Source: CAYSUS01 sp964434165
GTDB taxonomy: Bacteria > Planctomycetota > Planctomycetia > Pirellulales > Thermoguttaceae
Reading direction: 5' to 3'
Assembly: GCA_964434165.1 (NCBI GenBank)
Contig: CAYSUS010000111.1
Coordinates: 1 to 22,474, forward strand
DNA: 22,474 nt
Shown piece after piece: positions 14,119 through 22,324 of the stretch (position 1 is its first letter; every line of letters starts with the position of its first letter). Below the pieces are notes generated by a model. It saw only the letters and a list, made by a program, of their open reading frames with translations, did no database searches and was not told where the DNA came from. The position numbers were made by a program, and so were the translations under genes.

Positions 14119-16362
14119 ATGAGCGAACACCCACCGCAACCGACGCCGCCAACAGGGGGTTCCATCTCGACCGTTGCCCGTCCTTCCGTCCTCGAGCCGA
14201 ACGAGGTGGAGTGGACGGCTCCCTCGGTTCCGGCCGCCGCCTATCCGGCGACGGGGTCGGGGATGGGAGCCTTTCTTCACGGGTTCCGCCGCCGGTGGCT
14301 TCTGGCGACGCTGGTCGGGCTTCTCGGCGGAGCCGCCGCGGGGGCCGGCGTGTGGCTCAGTGCCTCGCCGGAGTACACGGCCACGGCCATGCTCCGCATG
14401 GCCGCCAGTCGGCAGGGACTGGTGTTCTCGATCGACGACCGAAAGGGCCACAACGACTTCGAGATCTACAAGAACACGCAGCAGCAGTTCCTGCGCAGTC
14501 GATTCGTGCTCGCCGCGGCCCTCCGTCGGCCGGCGTCCTCCAAGCTCGCGATGGTCCGGGAGCAGGTCGATCCGATCGACTGGATCGCACGGAGGCTTCA
14601 GGTCCATTTCCCGGGCAACGGCGAGATCATGTACGTCGGACTCAGCGGTGAGGACCCCCAGGAGGTCGCCACCCTGGTCAACGCCGTCGTGCAGGCGTAC
14701 CTGGACGAAGTGGTCAACGTCGAGCAGAACGAGCGCCGCGAGAAGCTCTCCAAGCTGGAGCGTCTGTACACCGAGAAGGAAAACGAGCTGCGCACGAAAC
14801 GCAACGATCTGATCGCGCTGGCCGACCAACTGGGAACCGGGGACACGGCCACGCTCTCGTTGAAGCAGCAACTCCTCTGGCAGCAATATGCGGAATTGCA
14901 GCGCGAGCTGCTGCGCGTTCAAAGCGAATTGCGGCAGACGCAAGACGAGCTTCGGATGCAGGAGGCGGTCCTTCAAGACGCGTCGAAGGCCCAGGTGTCG
15001 GAGCTGGACCTCGAGGCGTTTGCGTCCACGGACGCAACGTACGCCGCCATGGCCCTCGATGCGGAGCGGGTTCGACTGCGCCGCGAGGAGATCGTCAACA
15101 AGATGGCGACGGCGGCCGCGACTCCGCATCTGGCCGCCTGCGATCGGCATCTCGAGGAGCTTGGCGATCAACTCACCCGTCGCAAGGAGCAGCTTCGCGA
15201 GGAATTGAAGCGCCGCCAGCTAGGCAGGATCGAGGGGGAGATGAAGCGTCTGACGACGCGCATCACTCTGCTCGAGGGCCACGAGAAGCGGTTGCACGGC
15301 GATCTTCAGGAGCGCGTGCCGAAGGCCGACAAGATGGGAGAACAGTCCATCGACGTGGAGATCATGCGCTCCGAGATCCAGCGTCTCGAGCGGGTCCTCG
15401 AAAGCGTCGGGCGCGAGCGCGATCAGTTGCGCGTGGAGATCGGCTCGGGCGCCCGCACCACGCTGCTCCAGGAGGCCGAGACGCCGAAACTCCCCAACCG
15501 CGACTCGGCGATCACCAACACGGCGGCCGCTTCGGCACTCGGCTTTCTGCTGCCCGTGTTCCTCGTGACCTGGTGGGACGTTCGGGCCAAGCGGATCAGC
15601 TCCCCCTCGGAGGTCTCCGCGGGCCTGGGGCTGACCGTCCTCGGCGCAGTCCCGGTGATTCCCAGCCGGGCGGTCACCGGGCTGGGAAAGCCCTCGAAGA
15701 GCCACTACTACTGGCGGGCGCGTCTCTCCGAGGCGGTCAACGGCATCGCCGCCGGGCTCCTGCGCAAGGCCGAGCGCGAACAGACCCGCGTGATCCTCAT
15801 CACCAGTGCCACGAGCGGGGAGGGCAAGACCACGCTGGCGTCGCAGGTGGCGATCAGCCTGGCGCGGACCGGGCACAAGACCATCCTCGTGGACTTCGAC
15901 CTCCGCCGTCCCTGCGTGGACAAGGTCTTCGGACTGCTGCCCACGCCGGGCGTGAGCGAAGTCCTGCGGACCGACGTCGATCTCGACGGGGCCGTTCAGA
16001 AGCCCCCCATGGACAACCTGTGGGTGGTTGCCGCGGGCCACGCAGACAAGCGCACGCACGCCGTCCTCGCCAACGGGGGCCCCGGCGCCCTGTTTCGGGA
16101 GCTGCGCGAAGGCTACGAGTTCGTCGTCGTGGACGGCAGCCCCCTGTTGTCCGTCGCCGACATGCGTTTCGTCGGCCAGCACGTGGACGGGGTGATCCTC
16201 TCGGTCTTCCGCGACGTCAGCCAGGCCCCGCGGATCATCGCCGCCTGGGACGTCCTCGCTTCGCTGGGAATCCGCACGCTCGGAGCCGTGGTCACCGGCT
16301 CGGGCGGCGATCCCTACTACCATGAACCGTACTACTACTACGGCGACTCCCACACCTCCTGA
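14119..16362 (+). CDS. Wzc-like polysaccharide co-polymerase/BY-kinase with Tyr-rich tail
   Basis: The 747-residue protein has a cytosolic leader, a membrane segment (about 61-80), a Wzz-like periplasmic part with a long coiled coil (about 195-450) and a second membrane segment (about 467-486). A BY-kinase domain follows: Walker A TSATSGEGKTT (Lys570), Walker A' ILVDFDLRRP (Asp591/Asp593 region) and Walker B FVVVDGSP (Asp672). It ends GGDPYYHEPYYYYGD, with six Tyr in the last 15 residues, the expected autophosphorylation cluster. Such proteins set chain length and gate export in step with phosphorylation. It matches the 744-residue paralogue at 7573-9807 almost without gaps: FEIYK at residue 114 and LGTGD at 238 in both. 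It starts 49 bases after the exosortase stop, with GGGGGA about ten bases before the ATG. Confidence 0.92.
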   Translation: MSEHPPQPTPPTGGSISTVARPSVLEPNEVEWTAPSVPAAAYPATGSGMGAFLHGFRRRWLLATLVGLLGGAAAGAGVWLSASPEYTATAMLRMAASRQGLVFSIDDRKGHNDFEIYKNTQQQFLRSRFVLAAALRRPASSKLAMVREQVDPIDWIARRLQVHFPGNGEIMYVGLSGEDPQEVATLVNAVVQAYLDEVVNVEQNERREKLSKLERLYTEKENELRTKRNDLIALADQLGTGDTATLSLKQQLLWQQYAELQRELLRVQSELRQTQDELRMQEAVLQDASKAQVSELDLEAFASTDATYAAMALDAERVRLRREEIVNKMATAAATPHLAACDRHLEELGDQLTRRKEQLREELKRRQLGRIEGEMKRLTTRITLLEGHEKRLHGDLQERVPKADKMGEQSIDVEIMRSEIQRLERVLESVGRERDQLRVEIGSGARTTLLQEAETPKLPNRDSAITNTAAASALGFLLPVFLVTWWDVRAKRISSPSEVSAGLGLTVLGAVPVIPSRAVTGLGKPSKSHYYWRARLSEAVNGIAAGLLRKAEREQTRVILITSATSGEGKTTLASQVAISLARTGHKTILVDFDLRRPCVDKVFGLLPTPGVSEVLRTDVDLDGAVQKPPMDNLWVVAAGHADKRTHAVLANGGPGALFRELREGYEFVVVDGSPLLSVADMRFVGQHVDGVILSVFRDVSQAPRIIAAWDVLASLGIRTLGAVVTGSGGDPYYHEPYYYYGDSHTS

Positions 16363-16374
16363 GCCCGCATCCCG

Positions 16375-17943
16375 ATGATTGCATCCGCCATCGTCGTTTT
16401 CGCCGCGGCTTGCGCCACCAGCGTGGTCGCGACCACGATCGTGGCCCGTATTGCGCTAAGGATCGGCCTGGTCGATCGCCCGGACGGTCGCCGCAAGCTC
16501 CACGCCACGCCGACGCCGCTGGGCGGCGGCCTGGCCGTATTCCTCGCTTCGGGTGCGACGCTTGCCGGGCTGCTGCTTCTGGAGAACCCGTGGCGGGCGC
16601 ACCTGGTCGCCCATGCCTCGTATCTCGTCTCGCTCTGGCTGGCCAGCGCGGTGATCGTGGTCGTGGGCCTGGCCGACGACTGGATCGGATTGCGCGGTCG
16701 CCAGAAGGTCCTCGGCCAGCTTGCCGCCGCCAGCGCGCTGATCGCCGGCGGCATGGTGATCCAGCGAATCGGCATCTTGGGATGGGAGCTCGAACTCGGC
16801 CTGGCCGCCGTCCCCTTCACGCTCTTCTGGCTCCTGGGGGCCATCAACGCCGTCAACCTCCTCGACGGGATCGACGGGCTGGCCACCATGATCGGACTCA
16901 TCCTCACGCTGGCGATCGGCGCCATGGCCGTGGTCACCGATCACCTGATCGTCTCCGCCGTCGCCCTGGTCTATGCCGGAAGCCTGTCCGGCTTCCTGCG
17001 GTTCAACTTCCCGCCGGCGAAGGTGTTTCTGGGCGACGCGGGGAGCATGTTGATCGGCCTGGTCATCGGGTCCCTGGCGGCGCAGGGGTCGCTCAAAGGC
17101 CCGGGGACCGTGCTGCTGGTCGCCCCGGTCGCCATCCTGTTGATTCCGATCCTGGATTCCACGGCGGCGATCCTGCGGCGGACGCTCACGGGGCGGAGCA
17201 TCTACTGCGGAGACCGTGGCCACCTCCACCATCGGCTCCTGGAACGATTCGGCAGCCATTTCAAAGTGTTGGCCACGGTGGCGGTCTTCTGCGGGTTCAC
17301 GTGCGCGGCCGGACTGGTCGGCGTGTTCCTCAAGAACGACCTCGTGGCAATGCTCAGTTGCGTGGGTCTGGTGGCGATCTTCGTGGTGACCGGGATGTTC
17401 GGGCGGGCCGAGGCCCACCTGCTGGTATCGCGAGCGCGGAGCCTGGCGCTGTCGTTCGCTCGAGGCCCCGCCGGCTCAAGGCGCGTCCGCCAGGCGTCGG
17501 TCCGACTGCAGGGCTCGCGCGGCTGGGATCGAGTCTGGACGGACTTCATGCGCCGCGCGGAGTCTCTCCCCCTCGATCACATCCGCCTCGACGTCAATCT
17601 GCCCGTGGCCCAGGAGGGATTTCACGGCTCCTGGAAGCGCTGCCAAGGGGACGACGACCAAGACCGCCGCTGGCGCATCGAGCTTCCGCTTGCCGCCGGC
17701 GGGCAGCACGTCGGACGCGTGGTCGTGTCGGGAGTGAGGAACGGCCAGTCCGTCGGCCAGATCATGGAGCAGATGATCGACGTGCTCGAGCCGTTCGAAG
17801 ACCAGATGGCGTCCGTGGCCGCCGCGAAGCTGCCTCACGAGGAGCCGGCCCTCGCAGCGGCGACGGCGGGCGTGGCGGCGGTCTCCGGCGACCCGCAGGG
17901 ATTACCCGCTGCCGTACCGCACCTCCCACGTCATCCTCGCTAG
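16375..17943 (+). CDS. WecA/TagO-type undecaprenyl-phosphate glycosyl-1-phosphate transferase with extra C-terminal domain
   Basis: The first 350 residues form a polytopic membrane enzyme of the MraY/WecA superfamily, which moves a sugar-1-phosphate from a UDP-sugar to undecaprenyl phosphate and so starts glycan synthesis. Diagnostic motifs are LADDWIGL (Asp101/Asp102), NAVNLLDGIDGLA (Asp164, Asp167), FLGDAGS (Asp221) and RGHLHHR (His283, 285, 286). WecA relatives usually end near residue 350-370. This one continues for about 170 residues with a soluble domain (WDRVWTDFMRRAESLPLDHIRLDVNLP..., ELPLAAGGQHVGRVVVSG) and an Ala/Pro-rich end. I recall similar tails in planctomycete relatives; the function is unknown and may be regulatory. 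The gene follows the wzc-like gene by 12 bases, so coupled translation is likely. The sugar donor cannot be read from sequence. Confidence 0.9.
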   Translation: MIASAIVVFAAACATSVVATTIVARIALRIGLVDRPDGRRKLHATPTPLGGGLAVFLASGATLAGLLLLENPWRAHLVAHASYLVSLWLASAVIVVVGLADDWIGLRGRQKVLGQLAAASALIAGGMVIQRIGILGWELELGLAAVPFTLFWLLGAINAVNLLDGIDGLATMIGLILTLAIGAMAVVTDHLIVSAVALVYAGSLSGFLRFNFPPAKVFLGDAGSMLIGLVIGSLAAQGSLKGPGTVLLVAPVAILLIPILDSTAAILRRTLTGRSIYCGDRGHLHHRLLERFGSHFKVLATVAVFCGFTCAAGLVGVFLKNDLVAMLSCVGLVAIFVVTGMFGRAEAHLLVSRARSLALSFARGPAGSRRVRQASVRLQGSRGWDRVWTDFMRRAESLPLDHIRLDVNLPVAQEGFHGSWKRCQGDDDQDRRWRIELPLAAGGQHVGRVVVSGVRNGQSVGQIMEQMIDVLEPFEDQMASVAAAKLPHEEPALAAATAGVAAVSGDPQGLPAAVPHLPRHPR

Positions 17944-18006
17944 ACGCGCTCGGCGCCACGTGGCTCCAGCCTTCGCGGTGACGCGCATCGCCCAGGACCG
18001 CCCAAC

Positions 18007-18630
18007 GTGACCACTCCAGCACGGCTTCTTCTGGCAACGGCGGCGGTGGTCGCTTCGTACGCGGCTGCCCGCTGGACCGGCGAGGCCTCCTTCCCCTCCG
18101 AGGTCCGCTTGCCGGAGCGCGACATCCGCCAGTTGCCCGTCGATCTCGAAGGCTGGCGCGGCGAGGAAACGGAGCTCGATCCACTGGTGTTTTTGAGGAC
18201 AGGATCGGCCGCGGCGGTCGATCGGGTTTACCGCAACCAGGCCGGCTACGAGGTCCACGCGCACGTGGCCGTGTGGACGGACGAGACCCGCGTCCTGCCC
18301 CACACCCCCGATCACTGCGTGGAAAGCGCCGGCCAGGAGATCGCCGAGCAGCGGGCGGTCGAAGTCGTGCCGGGCGAACCGCCCGCCTGCCTGCTCATTG
18401 TCGAGTTGGAGGGGCGGCGGTCGGCCATTCTCTTCTGGTATCGTCTCGGCGAGCACGTGATGTACGACCACGACGGGTTCCGCCAGGCACGATGGACCTT
18501 TCGCGGCAAGAAGACGTGGCCGCCGATGGTCAAGGTGATGCTCTCGACGGCCGCACCTGACGTGGACAAGGCGGAGGAGCGCCTGCTGCGCGTTGCCCGG
18601 CCGATCTATCGGTGGACCAGGGGAATCTGA
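18007..18630 (+). CDS. Stand-alone EpsI-type exosortase-associated protein
   Basis: The 207-residue protein has one N-terminal membrane anchor (about residues 6-21) and an EpsI/DUF3485-like domain: LEGWRGEE (48-54), a central HTPDHCVESAG motif (99-109, Cys104) matching the conserved H-x-P-x-x-C-x-x-x-x-G of the family, and ILFWYRLGEH (141-150). In many exosortase systems this domain is fused to the exosortase C-terminus or encoded next to it. Here it is separate and three genes downstream. Its biochemical role is unsettled; proposals include help in protein anchoring or glycan handling. The start is GTG at 18007, 63 bases after the transferase stop; ATG alternatives near the N-terminus are absent. 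It is probably co-transcribed with the exosortase operon. Confidence 0.85.
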   Translation: MTTPARLLLATAAVVASYAAARWTGEASFPSEVRLPERDIRQLPVDLEGWRGEETELDPLVFLRTGSAAAVDRVYRNQAGYEVHAHVAVWTDETRVLPHTPDHCVESAGQEIAEQRAVEVVPGEPPACLLIVELEGRRSAILFWYRLGEHVMYDHDGFRQARWTFRGKKTWPPMVKVMLSTAAPDVDKAEERLLRVARPIYRWTRGI

Positions 18631-18646
18631 CCCGGCAAAACCTGGT

Positions 18647-19996
18647 GTGAGCGTCGGGCTGTTCCACGATCGACTGGCCGACCGCGTCCCGCGCCGCAGT
18701 CCGCCTGTTTCGCCGAACGCGCTGGAGCGTCCCACCCCTTCAGCAGACGGCTCCGACGCGAAGCGACCGCGCGTCCTCTTCTGCAACCGGGCCTATTGGC
18801 CGGACGTCGAAGCGACCGGCCAGTTGCTCGCCGAGTTGTGCGAGGACCTGGCGGGCCGGTTCGACGTGTCGGTGATCGCCGGACAGCCGAATCAGAACCC
18901 GGACGGCTCCCGGTTCCGCCCGGTGGGGCGGGAGGTTCACCGGGGCGTCGATGTCCGTCGCGTGTGGCACAGCCGTTTCGCCAAGTCGTTCATGCCGGGC
19001 CGGGCGGTCAACCTGCTCAGTTACCTCGGTTCCGCGACGCTCGCCTCGCTGAGCGCCGCCCCGCCGGACGTGGTCGTGGTGGAGACCGATCCTCCTTTGC
19101 TCTGCCTGCTGGGATCGTTTCTCAAGCACTGGCACGGCTCCAAGCTCGTCGTCTATCTTCAGGACATCTACCCGGACATCGCCGTGGCGATGGGCAAACT
19201 GCCGGACGGGCCGGTCACCAGGCGTCTTCGCCGATTGATGTTCTCTACCTACCGACGCGCAGACCGCGTCGTCGTGCTCAGCCGCGACATGGAGCAGACC
19301 CTGGCCAGCGGGGGCGTGACGAGGGACCGGATTGCGCGAATTCCCAACTGGGTGGATACTAGAGCGATAACACCCATGCGCATCCGCAACGCCTTCCGCC
19401 ATCGCCACGAGCTGGACGGCCAGTTCGTGGTCATGTACTCGGGCAACCTCGGACTCTGCCAGCGGCTGGAGGACGTGCTGGAGGCGGCCGATCGGCTTCG
19501 CGACCGCCACGATGTGCTGTTTCTCCTGGTCGGCGACGGCGCATCCCGGGCGAGGCTCCAGGAGTCCGCCGCGCAGCGGCGATTGACCAATCTCCGGTTT
19601 CTTCCCTACCAGCCGAAGGACGAGCTGGCGCACAGCCTCAGCGCGGCCAACGTGCACTTGGTACCGATCGACCCGCGCGTCAGCCGCTGCCTGATGCCGA
19701 GCAAGCTTTACGGGGTGCTGGCCTCCGGCAGCCCGGTGCTGGCGATCGCGCCTGAGAACTGCGAGCTGGCCGAGGTGACGCGTTCGGGGAACGCCGGGCT
19801 GGTCGTGCCTCCGGGCCGGCCCGACCTGCTGGCCGACGCGGTTCGCCGCATGGCGGACGGCCGCGGCATGCTCCATCAGATGGGGCAATCCGCGCGCCGG
19901 CTCGCGGTCGAGCAGTACGACCGCCGCAATAGCACGGATCGCTTCGCTCGCATGCTCGACGAGCTCTGCTACCGGTCGGGGAGCAACGGCCGGTGA
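18647..19996 (+). CDS. GT4-family glycosyltransferase
   Basis: The 449-residue product has the two-Rossmann GT-B fold of family GT4. Residues 42-60 (RVLFCNRAYWPDVEATGQL) form the N-terminal donor/acceptor loop region seen in WcaI/WbuB-like enzymes. LQDIYPD (171-177), VVMYSGNLG (261-269), FLLVGDG (292-298) and MPSKLYGVLASGSPVLA (350-366) are typical of the nucleotide-sugar binding half, though the usual EX7E region reads with some change. It would transfer a sugar from an NDP-sugar to the lipid-linked glycan at the cytoplasmic face. I choose GTG at 18647, 16 bases after the EpsI stop, over an in-frame start inside that gene. The first 40 residues are low in similarity to the family, so the real start may be later. 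Donor and linkage are unknown. Confidence 0.85.
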   Translation: MSVGLFHDRLADRVPRRSPPVSPNALERPTPSADGSDAKRPRVLFCNRAYWPDVEATGQLLAELCEDLAGRFDVSVIAGQPNQNPDGSRFRPVGREVHRGVDVRRVWHSRFAKSFMPGRAVNLLSYLGSATLASLSAAPPDVVVVETDPPLLCLLGSFLKHWHGSKLVVYLQDIYPDIAVAMGKLPDGPVTRRLRRLMFSTYRRADRVVVLSRDMEQTLASGGVTRDRIARIPNWVDTRAITPMRIRNAFRHRHELDGQFVVMYSGNLGLCQRLEDVLEAADRLRDRHDVLFLLVGDGASRARLQESAAQRRLTNLRFLPYQPKDELAHSLSAANVHLVPIDPRVSRCLMPSKLYGVLASGSPVLAIAPENCELAEVTRSGNAGLVVPPGRPDLLADAVRRMADGRGMLHQMGQSARRLAVEQYDRRNSTDRFARMLDELCYRSGSNGR

Positions 19997-20080
19997 GCTT
20001 GCCTCGTCCGAAAGCCACACGGATACCGCGTGGGCCGGAGGACTCGCCGTTGGACGGCGTCGCATCTCGTGGGAACCTCG

Positions 20081-20086
20081 GGGAGG
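20081..20086 (+). promoter_or_regulatory. Strong Shine-Dalgarno selecting a TTG start at 20093
   Basis: GGGAGG is followed six bases later by TTG at 20093. The open frame extends upstream to 20030, but no comparable site exists there, so this site fixes the start of the ABC permease gene. Use of TTG fits the other GTG/TTG starts of this locus. Confidence 0.65.
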
Positions 20087-20092
20087 ACCGCC

Positions 20093-21001
20093 TTGGCATC
20101 CGACACGATCTCTGAAAGCCGCCTGGGTGCTGCCGATGCGGAGCCGGCGGCGGGCCCAGACAGCGCGCAGCCGGCCCGGCCCCGTCTGCGAACCGTGATC
20201 GAACCCCCCTCGGCCTGGCCGCGGATCAACCTGGCCGAGCTGTGGCGGTATCGCGACCTGCTTTCGCTGCTCGTGCTCCGCGACATCACGGCCAAGTACC
20301 GCCAAAGCCTCGTGGGCATCGGCTGGGTGGTCCTCAAGCCGGTCGCCTCGATGCTGATCTTCACGCTCATCTTCGGCCGCGTGGCCAAGCTCCCCTCCGA
20401 CGGAATTCCCTACCCGGTGTTCAGCTTCGCGGCCTTGTTGCCGTGGATGTACTTCGCCGCGGCGCTCACCGCCGCCAGCGCGAGCGTGGTAGGAGGCAGC
20501 ACAATTCTCACCAAGGTCTACTTCCCCCGTCTGGTCTTCCCGCTCACCGGCGTGATCACGGGGTACGTCGATCTGGCGATCCAGATGGTCGTCCTGGCCG
20601 GGCTGATGGCGTGGTACGGCGTCGCCCCGACGTGGGCCGTGGTGCTGGTCCCGGCGTTCCTGCTTCTGGCCTCGGCCACGGCGCTGGCGATGGGCCTGTG
20701 GCTGACCGCACTGAACGTCCGATATCGGGACGTCGGCCACGCCGTGCCGTTTCTCGTCCAGGCCTGGATGTGGATGAGCCCCATTGTCTACTCCAGCAGC
20801 ATGATCCCCGAGAAGTGGCGGCCGCTGTACGGACTGAACCCCATGGTCGGCGTCATTGAGGGATTCCGCTGGGCCATGCTCGGCAAGGCAGCCCCCGACT
20901 GGACGATGATGGGCGTCTCCGCCACGGTCGTTCTTGTCCTGCTGGTCTCGGGGATGTACTACTTCCGCAAGATGGAAACCACGTTCGCGGACATCATCTG
21001 A
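20093..21001 (+). CDS. Wzm-like ABC-2 polysaccharide export permease
   Basis: The 302-residue membrane protein belongs to the ABC-2 permeases of capsule, O-antigen and teichoic-acid exporters (Wzm, TagG, KpsM). After a cytosolic Ala/Pro-rich leader (1-40), the amphipathic LWRYRDLLSLLVLRDITAKYRQS segment (50-72) precedes about six membrane helices. The LNVRYRDVGHAVPF loop (208-220) and the WMWMSPIVYSSSMIP segment (225-239) are characteristic. It forms the membrane channel moving lipid-linked glycan across the inner membrane, powered by the ATPase encoded three bases downstream. Translational coupling is likely, as the next ATG lies directly after this stop. The leader is longer than in most Wzm proteins. 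Confidence 0.92.
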   Translation: MASDTISESRLGAADAEPAAGPDSAQPARPRLRTVIEPPSAWPRINLAELWRYRDLLSLLVLRDITAKYRQSLVGIGWVVLKPVASMLIFTLIFGRVAKLPSDGIPYPVFSFAALLPWMYFAAALTAASASVVGGSTILTKVYFPRLVFPLTGVITGYVDLAIQMVVLAGLMAWYGVAPTWAVVLVPAFLLLASATALAMGLWLTALNVRYRDVGHAVPFLVQAWMWMSPIVYSSSMIPEKWRPLYGLNPMVGVIEGFRWAMLGKAAPDWTMMGVSATVVLVLLVSGMYYFRKMETTFADII

Positions 21002-21004
21002 ACC

Positions 21005-22324
21005 ATGTCCTCCCCCGCCATCCGCGTCGAGAACCTCGGCAAGAAGTACAAGCTCGGCCTGACCCACGCCGGCACGGTGCGGGATCTGGTCGGCAACCTT
21101 GCCCGCCGCTTCTCCCGGCAGCGCCCGCCGGACGATGCTGCACCCACCAACGGCAACGGCAACGGCGACGCCAAGGAATTCTGGGCTTTGAAGGACGTGA
21201 GCTTCGAGGTCCAGCCAGGCGAGGTCCTGGGCATCATCGGCCGCAACGGCGCCGGCAAGAGCACGCTCTTGAAGATCCTCAGCCGCGTCACCTGTCCCAC
21301 GACCGGCCGCATCGAGCTCAACGGCCGCGTGGCCAGTCTGCTGGAAGTCGGGACCGGTTTCCATGTTGAGCTCACCGGGCGCGAGAACGTGTACCTCAAC
21401 GGCGCGATCCTCGGCATGACCCGACCCGAGATCCGTCGCAAGTTCGACGAGATCGTGGATTTCGCGGAGATTGCCCGATTCGTTGACACGCCGGTGAAGC
21501 GGTACAGTTCGGGGATGAAGGTCCGTCTCGGTTTCGCTGTGGCGGCCCACTTGCAGCCGGAGATCCTGTTGATCGACGAGGTGCTCGCGGTCGGTGACTT
21601 GGGCTTCCAGCGGAAGTGCCTCGGCAAGATCGCAGACATCACCCGGCAAGGACGAACCGTGCTCTTCGTCAGTCATAACATGTCCGCCGTCGCCAAGCTC
21701 TGTCCGAGATGCATGCTATTTGAAACCGGACTCCTGTCCCGGGACGGTGCAAGCGTTGAGGTCATCGCGAGCTACGTCAATGTGTGCTCAGCGGGCCAGC
21801 CCGGCGTTTCCTGGTGTGTAAACACTCTGCGTTTGCACGAGCACCAGAAGAGCGCTGATGCCCCGATCGTGTTGCAGGAGGTCGCCCTGCTGAACGACGA
21901 AGGGCAGACGCTCCGCTATCTGACCACGGGCGACGGACTGGCGATCCGCCTCCGCTACCGCACACGGAGGCGCGTCGTCAGCCCGGGCGTGATGGTCTCA
22001 ATCAGGACCCGCCTGGGCACCGAGATCTCCAGGCTCAGTACCACTCCGGTCAGCGGCTTCCACATCGAGGAGATGGACGGCGAGGGGTACGTAACTCTTC
22101 GTCTTCCGCGTCTGGATTTCCTCGGCGGGGAGTACTCCCTCACGGTCGCGTTCGCGCGATCGGGCATCGAGCACGTCAGCGTGCTGGAGGATCTCGTTTT
22201 CCTCTCCGTCCGGCCGCGGGACGTCTACGATAGCGGCATCGATTTGGACAACCGATGGGGCTTGATCGCGTTGGAGCACGAGTGGGAGCATCGCAGGATT
22301 CGGCCGGAGTCCGTGACCTCATGA
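21005..22324 (+). CDS. Wzt-like ABC transporter ATPase with C-terminal glycan-binding-like domain
   Basis: The first 260 residues are an ABC ATPase of the polysaccharide/teichoic-acid exporter type. Motifs: Walker A GRNGAGKST (79-87), a LEVGTGFHVELTGRENVYLNG segment (113-133), signature YSSGMKVRL (167-175), Walker B ILLIDE (187-192) and H-loop SHN (His224). Residues 36-58 carry an Asn/Gly-rich insertion before the core. Residues 280-430 form a beta-rich extension like the Wzt C-terminal domain, which in known O-antigen exporters recognises the finished, end-modified polymer. This implies export of a complete chain by Wzm/Wzt rather than Wzx/Wzy assembly. It is the last gene of the operon in view. 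Confidence 0.92.
   Translation: MSSPAIRVENLGKKYKLGLTHAGTVRDLVGNLARRFSRQRPPDDAAPTNGNGNGDAKEFWALKDVSFEVQPGEVLGIIGRNGAGKSTLLKILSRVTCPTTGRIELNGRVASLLEVGTGFHVELTGRENVYLNGAILGMTRPEIRRKFDEIVDFAEIARFVDTPVKRYSSGMKVRLGFAVAAHLQPEILLIDEVLAVGDLGFQRKCLGKIADITRQGRTVLFVSHNMSAVAKLCPRCMLFETGLLSRDGASVEVIASYVNVCSAGQPGVSWCVNTLRLHEHQKSADAPIVLQEVALLNDEGQTLRYLTTGDGLAIRLRYRTRRRVVSPGVMVSIRTRLGTEISRLSTTPVSGFHIEEMDGEGYVTLRLPRLDFLGGEYSLTVAFARSGIEHVSVLEDLVFLSVRPRDVYDSGIDLDNRWGLIALEHEWEHRRIRPESVTS

Noticed and set aside
18740..21676. 978-codon minus-strand open frame antisense to the GT4, permease and ATPase genes
   Set aside because: Long antisense frames are common opposite GC-rich genes; the translation is His/Asp/Gln/Arg-rich with no domain, while three real genes lie on the other strand.
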